Assembly: GCF_036860675.1 (NCBI RefSeq)
Contig: NZ_JAYKGK010000001.1
Span: forward strand, 124,001 to 188,000
Source of the DNA: Rosettibacter primus
Lineage (GTDB): Bacteria; Bacteroidota; Ignavibacteria; Ignavibacteriales; Melioribacteraceae
Length of the DNA stretch: 64,000 nucleotides
Direction of reading: 5' to 3'
This document shows positions 9,403-19,292 of the stretch, piece by piece (position 1 is the first letter of the stretch; every line of letters begins with the position of its first letter). The notes below the pieces were generated by a model. That model was not told where the DNA came from, made no database searches, and saw only the letters and a list, made by a program, of their open reading frames with translations. The position numbers and the translations under genes are program-made.

Positions 9403-12171
9403 ATGATTATGAAGAGAAGAATATTTACAATCGGAGTAATAGTATTAATCTTTTCCAGCTTATCATATGGACAAAGTAATGGGAAGATAGCTGGAAGAGT
9501 AATAGATGCAAATACAGGCGAACCAATTGTTGGTGCTAATATTATTATTGAAGGAACAAGTTTAGGAGCTGCTACTGATTTAGATGGTCATTATATAATT
9601 GTAAAGGTTCCTTCAGGCACATATACTGTTATAGCATCATATATTGGTTACGCTAAAACTGTAATTCAAAATGTTCAGGTATTTACTGATTTAACAACAA
9701 ATCTCAATTTCAAATTAACTCCTACTGCAGTTACTCTTAATCAAGAAATTGTTATTGTAGCACAAACACCAATGATTAAAAAAGATTTGACTTCAACCGA
9801 ATCGAGAGTAACGGCAGATGAAATTAGACAACTACCATTACAGGATTTAACCCGATTAATAAGTATGCAGGCAGGTGTGAGCAGAGACCAGAATGGAGGT
9901 ATTCATATTCGCGGGGGCCGTTCAAGTGAAGTGTCATATTTATTAAATGGAATTAGTATTACAGATGATTTCTCTCGAACACAAGCTTTGTCAATAGAGA
10001 CAGAATCAGTTCAAGAACTTCAGGTTATAAGCGGTTCATTTAATGCAGAGTATGGAAATGCAATGAGTGGAGTTGTTAACATTATTACAAAAACTGGTGG
10101 ATCTAAATTTCAGAGTAATTTTGAAGTATGGACTGGAGATTATTTAAGTAATCATAAAGATATTTTCTGGAATATCGACAAAATTAATCCTGTATCAAAC
10201 TACAATTTTCAAGGTTCAGTTGGTGGTCCGCTTCTTACAGATAAAATCCGTTATTTCTTCTCAATGAGAAGATATTACAATGGTGGGTACATTTATGGAA
10301 TAAATAAATATAATCCTCAAGGGCGCTTTAAATATGTAGATGGACAACTAATTCCCAATCCTGGCGATAGTTCTTATGTTTCAATGAACTGGAGCAGTCG
10401 ATGGAGTGGTCAAGGAACTCTTGATTTTCAGATTTTTGATGGTCTAAAACTCAAAATTGATGCTTTTGGCAGTTTTGATAAAAATAGATTTTATAATCAT
10501 ATCTATAGATGGAATCCAAATGGTGATATGGGAGGAATTAGCAAGGGATATAGTCTTTTTGCAAATTTAACTCATTTAATTTATTTAAATACATTTCAAG
10601 AACTTACTTTGGCCTATAAATTTAATGATTATACTTCACGATTGTACGAAGACCCTTATGACCCACGTTATGTTCATCCTGATTCATTAAATGTAGCAGG
10701 TTATCACTTTTTAAGAGCAGGAACAAATTTGAATAGATTTCAACGAAATACAAAAAGTTTTATAATTAAGTGGGATTTTACAAGTCAATTAGATAAAATT
10801 AATCTTGCCAAATTAGGTTTTGAAGCACAGTTCGATAAATTGTTTTATGAAAATATTAATTTAATTCCTGAAGTTTTGCCAAACGGACAACAAGTAGTTC
10901 CATTTAGACCCTATATTCAAAGTATTGAATCACCACAACACGATAGATTCGAACGCAAGCCTTTCAAATTCAGTGCTTATATTCAGGATAAAATTGAATT
11001 TGAAAGTTTAATCATAAATATCGGATTAAGATTTGACCTCTTTAATCCCAATGGTAGAATTCCAGTCGACCCAAGTGACCCAAATATTTATAATCCATTT
11101 AAGTTAGAACACATTTACAAAGATTTAAATAACGATGGTAAAATTGGCCTTGATGAACAAAGAGATGATAATAAATTTACATTAGCAGAAAAAGAAGCAT
11201 TCTGGTATAAAAAAGCTTCTATTAAAAAGCAACTTAGCCCGCGTGTTGGTATTGCTTATCCAATTACTGATAAAGGAATTATTCGATTTTCTTATGGAAT
11301 ATTCCAGCAAATTCCTGAATACAGTCAATTATATCTTGGCGACCAATTTAAGATGACATCTGCCCAAGGAATTCAAGGACCTTTTGGAAATAATGACCTT
11401 AAACCACAAAAGACAACAATTTATGAATTAGGACTTCAACAGCAATTCTTTGAAGATTTTGCACTAGATGTTACAGCTTTCTACCGTGATATTCGTGATT
11501 GGATTTCTTCGAGTCAACCTATTCCAACTTTTCTTGCAGGTATTTCTTATTCTCAAAGAATTAATAGAGATTTTGCAAATGTTAAAGGTATTACTTTAGC
11601 TATCAATAAAAGATTTACAAACCATTACTCGTTTGGAATTGATTACACATTTCAGGTTGCAGAAGGAACTAATTCTTCTCCCGACCAGGAATTTTTTTCT
11701 CAATTAAATGGAGCTGAACCCACAAAAATTTTAACACCACTTGATTGGGATCAAACACACACTTTTAATGCAAATATTTATGTTGGTGATATTGATTGGG
11801 GGATAAGTCTAATTTATAATTTCAATACTGGTCAACCTTATACTCCAACAGTAATTCCGGGAGCATATACTGGCAGAAATGTCTTATCGGGTTTAACTCA
11901 AAACAGCCGAAGAAAACCTGTTATCTCTCGAGTTGATTTAGAATTACATAAAGACTTCAGTTTTTCTGCTTTTAATGTTCAATTTTTCTTAAAAGTATTT
12001 AATTTGTTTGATGCTAAAAATCCTTTAATTGTATTTGGTGATACTGGTAAACCAGATTTTACACTTGAAGAAATTCAGGTTCGTGATTATGACCCTGGTT
12101 GGTTTGACTATCCAAATTTTTACAGCGAACCACGAAATATTTATTTAGGTACTAAAATATATCTTAAATAA
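9403..12171 (+). CDS. TonB-dependent outer membrane receptor (not SusC class)
   Basis: After a signal peptide ending near SYGQ comes a carboxypeptidase-regulatory-like domain (GRVIDANTGEPIVGANIIIEG) and a plug with IHIRGGRSSEVSYLLNGISI and FNAEYGNAMSGVVNIITKTGG. A beta-barrel follows. It lacks the YGSRAANG signature of SusC and has no SusD gene next to it; the following gene encodes a very large secreted protein instead. Receptors of this kind transport siderophores, peptides or glycans, or take part in protein export; the substrate cannot be read from the sequence. Starts at 9403 or 9409 are both possible. Gaps to the neighbouring genes are 11 and 14 bases. Confidence 0.9.
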   Translation: MIMKRRIFTIGVIVLIFSSLSYGQSNGKIAGRVIDANTGEPIVGANIIIEGTSLGAATDLDGHYIIVKVPSGTYTVIASYIGYAKTVIQNVQVFTDLTTNLNFKLTPTAVTLNQEIVIVAQTPMIKKDLTSTESRVTADEIRQLPLQDLTRLISMQAGVSRDQNGGIHIRGGRSSEVSYLLNGISITDDFSRTQALSIETESVQELQVISGSFNAEYGNAMSGVVNIITKTGGSKFQSNFEVWTGDYLSNHKDIFWNIDKINPVSNYNFQGSVGGPLLTDKIRYFFSMRRYYNGGYIYGINKYNPQGRFKYVDGQLIPNPGDSSYVSMNWSSRWSGQGTLDFQIFDGLKLKIDAFGSFDKNRFYNHIYRWNPNGDMGGISKGYSLFANLTHLIYLNTFQELTLAYKFNDYTSRLYEDPYDPRYVHPDSLNVAGYHFLRAGTNLNRFQRNTKSFIIKWDFTSQLDKINLAKLGFEAQFDKLFYENINLIPEVLPNGQQVVPFRPYIQSIESPQHDRFERKPFKFSAYIQDKIEFESLIINIGLRFDLFNPNGRIPVDPSDPNIYNPFKLEHIYKDLNNDGKIGLDEQRDDNKFTLAEKEAFWYKKASIKKQLSPRVGIAYPITDKGIIRFSYGIFQQIPEYSQLYLGDQFKMTSAQGIQGPFGNNDLKPQKTTIYELGLQQQFFEDFALDVTAFYRDIRDWISSSQPIPTFLAGISYSQRINRDFANVKGITLAINKRFTNHYSFGIDYTFQVAEGTNSSPDQEFFSQLNGAEPTKILTPLDWDQTHTFNANIYVGDIDWGISLIYNFNTGQPYTPTVIPGAYTGRNVLSGLTQNSRRKPVISRVDLELHKDFSFSAFNVQFFLKVFNLFDAKNPLIVFGDTGKPDFTLEEIQVRDYDPGWFDYPNFYSEPRNIYLGTKIYLK

Positions 12172-12185
12172 TTTCAAGGACTTAT

Positions 12186-15100
12186 ATGAAGAAGTTTATA
12201 ATTTTCTTGGTATTAATATTTATTACGAACATTAATTGGGGACAGGTATTAAAACATAAACCATCAGACTTTAGGGGTGATGTAAATTACAGAAGAAATT
12301 CTAATGTTGATGGTAATAACATTAGAGCTACAATCTTTAACTCTGGGTATAGTGGAGATCCTTCAAATCGCCCAGATTATATTGATTTTGAATGGCCCAA
12401 AAATACAAATAGGATTTACATCGCTCTAATTGATATTTTATTAGGTGGCGAAGTAAAAAGTAATACAGGCGAAACAATTTATCTTGTAGAAGTTCCTCAA
12501 GGAAGAACTGATCCCACAACTGGAAATTCCTGGAATATTGAACCTGTTCCTGGATTCATTAATCCACAACAAAATGAAATTGCAAGAAGTGATAGAAAAT
12601 CAACCTGGCCTACTGCAGTTCAAGGAGGCTGGAGAGATAAAAGAACTGACCCTATTGACCCAGGCTGGGTTGGTTCATGGAATGGATTTTTTGGAAAAAA
12701 TATTTTTAATGCAGACCAGGAATTTTTTTATGTTACATCAGATGACCTCTACAAACGTCAACCTTATACACCTGATACTACGGATTTATCTCGAGGTGGT
12801 CTTGGTTTAATCATGGATGTTCGAACTCTTGCATGGTCTCAAATTTTAATTAATGATATTCTCTTTTTTATTCATGATATAAAAAATGATGGGACCAAAA
12901 CAATTGAAAAAACATCTTTCTTGTTATTTGTTGCAGACTGGGTAGGTGGTGATGCTCCCGATGATTATCCATATGTTGATTTACAAACTGCTACTACATT
13001 TTTAACTGATGCAGATAGAATTGGAACAGAAGCATTTGGTAGTTCACCAGTTGGTGTTGCTTCAGTAAAATACATAGAAACTCCAGGCAATCAAGTTAAT
13101 GGTATTGATGATGACGGTGATGCAGATGATTTGCCAAATTTGATTGCTCAAATTCAAAATCCTGATGTAAGAATTCCTCATTTTACATCTGCTGATTTTC
13201 AACCTCGATTTATCCGTCCTGGTGATAAAATTGTTTTAATCGAACCTCAAACTTATGATAGAATTATAACCACTTATCCTGCTAATGGCGGAATTGTAAA
13301 GAGTCTGAACAAAGAATATTATTTACCACCAGAAGGAATTATGGTTAATGAAGATACTCTTGCAAATGGATTTGATGAAGATTTTGATGGATTAATTGAC
13401 GAAAAAGAAACACTTCATCTTTATCATATAAATGAGATAACTCAAACAACAAAACCTGTTCGATACATAAATTATTTGTCATTTTCAGTAGGGGATACAA
13501 TTAAACGAGGTTTTTGTGTCGCAGGAAAAAATGCAGCATGGAATTATCAAAATGTTGCACCAATGATTGATGAATCTCGTGATGATGGTTTTGACAATGA
13601 TAATGATTGGGATGCATTCCTTGATGATAATGGAATGGATGGAGTTAGAGGAACCGGAGATGAAGGTGAGGGTGATGGTAAACCAACAAGTGGAGCTGGA
13701 ACTGAATTCCCCGGTGAAGCAAGTATCGATAAAACTGATGTGAGCGAAACTGATTTGATTGGTATTACAAGTGCTGTTCAAATTCAAGGACGGGTTCTTA
13801 GTTTTAATACTACTCCAGATAAAGGTCTATGGGATTTATTTATGATTCCAGGAAAAATTAATCTTGTTCGACAAATTGGTGAATATGATACTTATGTTTC
13901 TTCCGGATATTTTCCAATACTTCCTGGGCAGCGTCAAAGAATGGCGGTCTCTGTTGCAATTGCAGGTGGTGGAAACACTAAAGATGCAGATATCGAAAGT
14001 GTAATTAAAAAACAAAAGCAAGCAACTTTAGCTTACATTGCTGATTATCAATTTGCTCAGGCTCCACTTCAAGTAACTGTTACTGCTGTGCCAGGAGATG
14101 GACAAGTTACACTTTACTGGGATGATGTAGCAGAAAAATCTTTCGATAGATACATAAATAAAATTGGCGGCAATGGCCGAGACTTTGAAGGTTATCGAAT
14201 TTATAGAGCAACTGATGCTGCTTTCTTAGATGCTAAAGTTATAACTGATGCATATGGTGTTAAAACTTTAATGCGTCCAATTGCGCAATTTGATTTGAAA
14301 GATGGCATAACGGGTTTGCATCCAATTGACATAAACGGTGTAAAATTCGATTTAGGTAATGATACCGGCCTTAGACATGTGTATGTTGATAAAGATGTAA
14401 TTAATGGTCAAAGATACTTTTATGCTGTAACTGCATATGATTTTGGATATGAACCTGCAAGAATTCCTCCTACAGAAACTCCTATTCAAGTGAATGTTTC
14501 GACAGATGGAACAATGACTTATGGAACTAACGTTGCTGTTGTTCGACCTTCTGCAAGTGCTGCCGGTTACCTGCCTCCTGAAATTGAATATTTCAAACAT
14601 GTAAGTGGTGGTGCAAGTGGAACAATTGATTTTAAAATTATTGATCCAGCAAGTATTAAAGATGGTAATGAATATGAAATCACTTTTAAAGATACAGTCT
14701 ATAAAGTTGATAATAGAGACGTTGTAAAAACAGTTTCATTTTCACTTAAGAATTTAACAGAAAATAAATATTTACTTAAAGATGATAAACGTATTAACAT
14801 AGGTGATGAAATACCGGTAATCGAAGGATTTCAAATGAGTTTAGAAAATGTTCAGGAAATTTCTATAAATAATATTAAAACTGGCTGGAATAATCCTGAT
14901 ATATATTCTTTCAACTTTGATACATTTACATACCTGACATTAAAAGGAGTTACAAATCCGAGTGATTATAAAATTATAATTGGTGATGTAGGATTATCTA
15001 CATCAAAAGATACAACTATTCTTGGAAGAAAATTTCCTGCTGTGCCTGTGAATTTTAAAGTAATCAACACAACACAAAATAAAGAAATTGAATTTGTGTT

Positions 15101-15674
15101 TAGTGAACGTGATGGAAATGATGGCAAATTTACAATTGACCCTGTAAGCGGTAGAGCTGACGCAATTTATTTCTTAGAAAAAGATCAAACTGGAAAAGTC
15201 CGTTTTACATGGCAATTAGCTCTAAATCTTAAAGGGAAAAGAAATCCACAAGCAGGCGATACATTAAATATTGTTCTCAATAAACCATTCCTCTCTTACG
15301 ATGTTTACAGATTCAAAATGAAAAGTTCTTCAATTTCGATTGACAAAGCAAAAGAAGAACTAAACAGAATCAGAGTGGTTCCTAATCCTTATGTAGCTGC
15401 AGAAACATGGGAACCGAGAAATACTTATACAAGTGGTCGGGGTCCTCGTGAAATTCATTTTATTAATTTACCAGCTAAATGTACAATTAGAATATTCAAT
15501 GTGAGTGGAACTCTAATAAAAACAATTGAACATGATTCACCTTATGAAAATGGAACAGAAATTTGGGATGTACTAAGTGAAGAGAAATTTGAAATTGCTT
15601 ATGGAATTTATGTCTATCATGTTGATGCACCGGGTATCGGTCAAAAAACTGGAACTTTTGCAATTATAAAATAA
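12186..15674 (+). CDS. Large secreted protein with acidic Ca-binding-like repeats, FnIII-like module and T9SS-type tail
   Basis: No enzyme family recognised. A signal peptide (FIIFLVLIFITNINWGQ) opens a 1162-residue protein. Three Asp-rich stretches resemble calcium-binding thrombospondin-type-3 loops: NGIDDDGDADD near residue 305, NGFDEDFDGLIDEKE near 393, and DDGFDNDNDWDAFLDDNG with a Gly/Glu/Asp run near 465-497. A fibronectin-III-like module begins near 632 (VTVTAVPGDGQVTLYWDD ... YRIYRATD). The last ~100 residues (RVVPNPYVAAETW, IRIFNVSGTLIKTI, GIYVYHVDAP) look like a type A T9SS sorting domain. Its place between a TonB receptor and a PorV-like gene suggests a surface protein exported and mounted by that pair. 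That role is inference. Confidence 0.7.
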   Translation: MKKFIIFLVLIFITNINWGQVLKHKPSDFRGDVNYRRNSNVDGNNIRATIFNSGYSGDPSNRPDYIDFEWPKNTNRIYIALIDILLGGEVKSNTGETIYLVEVPQGRTDPTTGNSWNIEPVPGFINPQQNEIARSDRKSTWPTAVQGGWRDKRTDPIDPGWVGSWNGFFGKNIFNADQEFFYVTSDDLYKRQPYTPDTTDLSRGGLGLIMDVRTLAWSQILINDILFFIHDIKNDGTKTIEKTSFLLFVADWVGGDAPDDYPYVDLQTATTFLTDADRIGTEAFGSSPVGVASVKYIETPGNQVNGIDDDGDADDLPNLIAQIQNPDVRIPHFTSADFQPRFIRPGDKIVLIEPQTYDRIITTYPANGGIVKSLNKEYYLPPEGIMVNEDTLANGFDEDFDGLIDEKETLHLYHINEITQTTKPVRYINYLSFSVGDTIKRGFCVAGKNAAWNYQNVAPMIDESRDDGFDNDNDWDAFLDDNGMDGVRGTGDEGEGDGKPTSGAGTEFPGEASIDKTDVSETDLIGITSAVQIQGRVLSFNTTPDKGLWDLFMIPGKINLVRQIGEYDTYVSSGYFPILPGQRQRMAVSVAIAGGGNTKDADIESVIKKQKQATLAYIADYQFAQAPLQVTVTAVPGDGQVTLYWDDVAEKSFDRYINKIGGNGRDFEGYRIYRATDAAFLDAKVITDAYGVKTLMRPIAQFDLKDGITGLHPIDINGVKFDLGNDTGLRHVYVDKDVINGQRYFYAVTAYDFGYEPARIPPTETPIQVNVSTDGTMTYGTNVAVVRPSASAAGYLPPEIEYFKHVSGGASGTIDFKIIDPASIKDGNEYEITFKDTVYKVDNRDVVKTVSFSLKNLTENKYLLKDDKRINIGDEIPVIEGFQMSLENVQEISINNIKTGWNNPDIYSFNFDTFTYLTLKGVTNPSDYKIIIGDVGLSTSKDTTILGRKFPAVPVNFKVINTTQNKEIEFVFSERDGNDGKFTIDPVSGRADAIYFLEKDQTGKVRFTWQLALNLKGKRNPQAGDTLNIVLNKPFLSYDVYRFKMKSSSISIDKAKEELNRIRVVPNPYVAAETWEPRNTYTSGRGPREIHFINLPAKCTIRIFNVSGTLIKTIEHDSPYENGTEIWDVLSEEKFEIAYGIYVYHVDAPGIGQKTGTFAIIK

Positions 15675-15687
15675 AAATTGAACGGCT

Positions 15688-16728
15688 ATGAAAATGATAA
15701 AAAATAAAACCATTATAATTGTTGCTGTATTAGGCACAATTTTAATTTCCCAACTTAGCTATGCGGCTGGCGTTAATAAAATTGGAACTGCTGCTGCAAC
15801 ATTTTTAAGAATTCCTGTTGGTGCAAGAGCTGCTGGAATGGGAAGTTCATTTGTTTCTATGATGAATGACCCATCGTCACTTTACTGGAACCCTTCAGTC
15901 TTATCTTCAATGAATTCAAATTCTTTGATAATTGACCATTCACCATGGATGCCGGGAATTAATTTTGATTTCATCGGTGTAGTTTTACCTTTTGGTGAAT
16001 ATGGCACTATTGGTATTAGCACAACTTTGCTTCATACCGATGAAATGGATGTTACAACTCCAACTGCTCCAATGGGAACTGGGGAAACATTTACTGCATC
16101 AAGTTTTGCAATTGGATTTTCTTACAGCAGAGCACTTACGGATAAATTCTCAATCGGAGGAACTTTCAAATTCATTAAAGAAACAATTTATAATTCTTCT
16201 GCCTCAGGTATTGCATTCGATGTAGGAACTATTTATGAAACTCCATTTGCAGGGATTAGACTTGGTGCAAGTATTTCTAATTTCGGAACAAAGATGAGAA
16301 TGTATGGAGAGGATTTAAATGTTCGAGTTGATATTGCTCCTAATCAAGAAGGCAACAATCAAAGCATTGTTGGCAAATTAAATACCGATGAATTTGATTT
16401 GCCATTAATAATGAGAATTGGAATTTCTGGTGAAGTTGTTAATACTGAAAATTTTAGGTGGACATTATCAGCAGATGGAATTAATCCCAATGATAATGCT
16501 CAGAGTGTTAATATTGGAACTGAAGTTGGTTTGCTAAACAATAAAATTTTATTCCGTGCTGGATACAAAGATTTATTTTTAGAAAATAACGAGACGGGTT
16601 TAACATTTGGTTTTAGTTTACATGATATTAACATTTTTAGTAATGTTTTAATTACAACTGAATATGCATATCAAAATTTTGTTCATCTTGGTAATTCTAA
16701 TCGTTTTACTTTGATTCTAAAATTTTAA
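15688..16728 (+). CDS. PorV/PorQ-family outer membrane protein (UPF0164-like)
   Basis: Outer membrane beta-barrel of the PorV/PorQ type. PorV shuttles T9SS substrates and helps attach them at the cell surface; PorQ-like proteins act in the attachment complex. The signal peptide ends near LSYA. The family signature follows directly: FLRIPVGARAAGMGSSFVSMMNDPSSLYWNPSVLS. The strand-rich barrel has GIGFSYS-like turns and ends in LILKF. Length (346 residues) is typical. It sits 13 bases after a T9SS-tailed protein gene and just before another at 16797, so a locus-specific paralogue serving these substrates is plausible. Core T9SS genes (porKLMN, sov) are not in the window. Confidence 0.8.
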   Translation: MKMIKNKTIIIVAVLGTILISQLSYAAGVNKIGTAAATFLRIPVGARAAGMGSSFVSMMNDPSSLYWNPSVLSSMNSNSLIIDHSPWMPGINFDFIGVVLPFGEYGTIGISTTLLHTDEMDVTTPTAPMGTGETFTASSFAIGFSYSRALTDKFSIGGTFKFIKETIYNSSASGIAFDVGTIYETPFAGIRLGASISNFGTKMRMYGEDLNVRVDIAPNQEGNNQSIVGKLNTDEFDLPLIMRIGISGEVVNTENFRWTLSADGINPNDNAQSVNIGTEVGLLNNKILFRAGYKDLFLENNETGLTFGFSLHDINIFSNVLITTEYAYQNFVHLGNSNRFTLILKF

Positions 16729-16796
16729 TTAAGGATTAATCATGGTACCAAAAATAAATAACTTAAAACAACCACATAAATAATAAGGAGGGGAGT

Positions 16797-18845
16797 ATGA
16801 AAGTAAAACACCATACCTTTTTTACTTTGATGTCATTTATCATATCGTTATTATTTTTTAATTCAATTGTTGCACAAACAGTAACAGTTAAAATGAGGAT
16901 TAATACCTCAACCGTACTCGATACTTTGCGACCAAATCATATTGTTTTAGTTTGCGGTGAATCGCAATTGGGTACAGACCCAGCAATTACATGGGATAAA
17001 AACACTGGCATCAGAGCAGTTAATGTTGGCGGTGATTACTGGGAGGCAGAATTTAAAGCTAAACCCGGTGATGTAATAAAATACAAATTTGTGACCTACT
17101 TTAATCTTGATAATCCAACTTTCCATTGGTCAGGTTGGGAAGGTCCAATCGATGCTGGATTTAATACAGGGGATAATAGAGGATTAATTGTTGGTAATAA
17201 TGATACCACCTTACAAATTCAATATGTCAATGGCTGGGAAAATAAAGTTCCTCAATATTGGAAGCCATTTGAAATAAAGAATGATTCAATTGCAATTTAT
17301 TTTAGAGTAAATATGGGTGGTGCAAACTTTGACCCAGAAAAACAAGAAGTAGAAGTAAGGGGTGGAGCTCCACTTGGGACAGATAATCCCTGGATAAAAA
17401 TTTGCACACTAAAACGCGAAGTTAATAGTGTAAATGGAGGCTCTTTCTGGTCTGGTGTTGCTTATGTTGCAAAATCTGCTGTAACTCCAGGAATGACTCA
17501 ACAATTTAAGTTTGTAATCAAAACACCTGAAACATGGGAAAGCACTCCAAATCGTTCTTTCACTTTTACAGAGGATATAATTAAAAACGGTGAATATACT
17601 GTCCATTGGTATTATTTCAATGATGTTATGCCTCGCGGCTCTAAAGTTACTGCTAATGTTTTATTCAGATTAAGACTTGATGCACTTGAAAAAGCTAATT
17701 TATTTAATCGCGCCTTAGGTGATAAAGTTGGTGTTACTGGACCAAAGGGTTGGGCTTCAGGTAATTTTAATTTCGATACCGATCCAACTGTTCTTAAAAT
17801 GACATACAATCCTGACCTCGAAGAATGGAATTTGCTTGAACCATTTACATTGTTCCCAAACGAAGTATTGAATTACAAATATTACATTGCTTGGGATTCA
17901 TCACGTGTTGATCCAAACAGTCCAAATTATATCCCTGGACTAGAACTAACCAATGGCTGGGAAGAACCTGGTGTTACTGGCGGTGCTGACAGAAAATATA
18001 CTTACACAGATCAAACAGAACAAATTGTGCCGGGAGATTTTGGTGCAGAATATCAATTCTTTAATAGCATTCATCCAAATGGTGTAATTAAAAATCCAAT
18101 TAAACTCAAATTCAAAATTGATATGACTCCTGCTACAAATGTAGCTACAAATGCTACCAATCCTCTCTTTAGACCAGGACTTGATACTGCATATATTCAA
18201 TTTGATGGTTCACTCATCCCAATTACTCAAGGCAAAACAATGTATGGTGCAGATAATCGTGTTATGTTAAGCGACCCGGATGGTGATATGATTTATACTG
18301 GAGAAATTGATTTGAATCCTCCAACATTTTATCAAGTTTGTTATCGCATTGTTTATACATCTCCTCAGGGTGAAATATGGAATGGCGGTGGAGTTCAAAA
18401 AGGAAGAAGATATTATCAATATATTTTGCCAGTAAGTATCAATCCAGTTGTATGGCCTGATACTTATGAATTAGCATTAATGCAATGGAAAGCATCAGAT
18501 TTAACTGTTGAAGACCATCCAGATTTAGGTCTAGTAACAGATGTTGAAGCTGTAAACATCATACCAAGTGAATATAAGCTATATCAAAATTATCCAAATC
18601 CATTCAATCCAAGCACAGTAATTACTTATGCAATTCCTAAAGCAGAAAATATTAAATTGGAAATTTATAATGTGCTTGGTCAAAAAGTAGTAACATTGTT
18701 TGAAGGTCAGCAATTTGCTGGAACTCATAGCATTTCATGGAATGCAAAAAATAATTTTGGTCAATATGTTGCATCTGGTATTTATTTTGTAAAATTAACT
18801 GCGGGTTCGTTCTCATCAGCTAAAAAGATGATGTTAATAAGATAA
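16797..18845 (+). CDS. T9SS-exported multi-module protein, probable surface glycan-binding protein
   Basis: No catalytic domain is visible. A signal peptide ending at IVAQT is followed by about four beta-sandwich modules. Module 1 starts VTVKMRINTSTVLDTLRPN and module 2 starts DSIAIYFRVNMGGANFDP; both have clear homologues in the GH53 protein encoded next (INVKIRINTSTLYDTLKSS and DSIGILFRVNLSDLM). Modules 3 and 4 begin near VTANVLFRLRLD and IKLKFKIDMTPATN. The type A sorting domain (YQNYPNPFNPSTVITYAIP to KKMMLIR) is unmistakable. The best role is a glycan-binding protein taking the place SusE/SusF lipoproteins have in Bacteroides, here exported by T9SS. AGGAGGGG lies just before the start. 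Ligand specificity for galactan is inferred. Confidence 0.75.
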   Translation: MKVKHHTFFTLMSFIISLLFFNSIVAQTVTVKMRINTSTVLDTLRPNHIVLVCGESQLGTDPAITWDKNTGIRAVNVGGDYWEAEFKAKPGDVIKYKFVTYFNLDNPTFHWSGWEGPIDAGFNTGDNRGLIVGNNDTTLQIQYVNGWENKVPQYWKPFEIKNDSIAIYFRVNMGGANFDPEKQEVEVRGGAPLGTDNPWIKICTLKREVNSVNGGSFWSGVAYVAKSAVTPGMTQQFKFVIKTPETWESTPNRSFTFTEDIIKNGEYTVHWYYFNDVMPRGSKVTANVLFRLRLDALEKANLFNRALGDKVGVTGPKGWASGNFNFDTDPTVLKMTYNPDLEEWNLLEPFTLFPNEVLNYKYYIAWDSSRVDPNSPNYIPGLELTNGWEEPGVTGGADRKYTYTDQTEQIVPGDFGAEYQFFNSIHPNGVIKNPIKLKFKIDMTPATNVATNATNPLFRPGLDTAYIQFDGSLIPITQGKTMYGADNRVMLSDPDGDMIYTGEIDLNPPTFYQVCYRIVYTSPQGEIWNGGGVQKGRRYYQYILPVSINPVVWPDTYELALMQWKASDLTVEDHPDLGLVTDVEAVNIIPSEYKLYQNYPNPFNPSTVITYAIPKAENIKLEIYNVLGQKVVTLFEGQQFAGTHSISWNAKNNFGQYVASGIYFVKLTAGSFSSAKKMMLIR

Positions 18846-18884
18846 ATTACAACTCGTGTTTTTATGATTATGAAAATATAACTC

Positions 18885-18913
18885 AACCCCTTCTCTTTCG
18901 AAGAGAAGGGGTT
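18885..18913. repeat. Perfect 13-base inverted repeat (hairpin)
   Basis: AACCCCTTCTCTT (18885-18897) and AAGAGAAGGGGTT (18901-18913) are exact reverse complements around TCG. It is 39 bases after the stop of the gene at 16797. Neither strand gives a T tract directly after the stem (an A7 run follows on +), so it is not a canonical rho-independent terminator. It resembles the extragenic palindromes often repeated in Bacteroidota-group genomes. Ending or protecting the upstream transcript is possible. Confidence 0.6.
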
Positions 18914-19089
18914 AAAAAAATCTGATTTAACATTCCATCTTTTTTTAAGAGTTGGTTTTTGGTTGAGTTCATTAAAGAGATTAAATAAACAAAAAGCAAA
19001 TTGATTTCTTTGAAAACATGAGTTCATTTTTTAGATTATTCCTCAACCAAATGGCGGACTCAGAATTAAAGAAATAGAATCATATGGTC

Positions 19090-19118
19090 ATTCTAACTTG
19101 CCTAAGGCGAGGAAGAAT
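19090..19118. repeat. Imperfect inverted repeat, possible dispersed extragenic element
   Basis: ATTCT (19090-19094) pairs with AGAAT (19114-19118), and further in CT with AG and GCC with GGC around a TAA loop, with mismatches between. No function is visible; a copy search in the genome would tell whether it is a dispersed element. Confidence 0.35.
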
Positions 19119-19292
19119 CTTTTATAAAATTTATGATTGTGAGTAAATAAAGAGAGAGATTGTGGTTGAGCTTTATAAAATGTGTTGACATTTTCACACA
19201 ACTTCTCGTAGAGATACAAAGAGTAAGTTCAAAAAAAATTTTAAGCATTAATAAAATTTATTAAATATTTCTAATGAATAATCAAAAATAAA

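Larger units (their letters stand above)
18846..19292. other. 447-base intergenic region between binding-protein and GH53 genes
   Basis: No gene is supported here. It holds a perfect inverted repeat (18885-18913) and an imperfect one (19090-19118), listed separately. Near the GH53 start there is a TGTGT-N10-ACACA inverted repeat (19181-19200) overlapping a TTGACA (19185-19190), with no good downstream promoter box. That element could be a regulatory site for the GH53 gene but support is weak. Confidence 0.4.

Noticed and set aside
19181..19200. CRP-like site before the GH53 gene
   Set aside because: TGTGT and ACACA are separated by 10 bases, which does not match the TGTGA-N6-TCACA geometry; kept only as a note in the gap entry.
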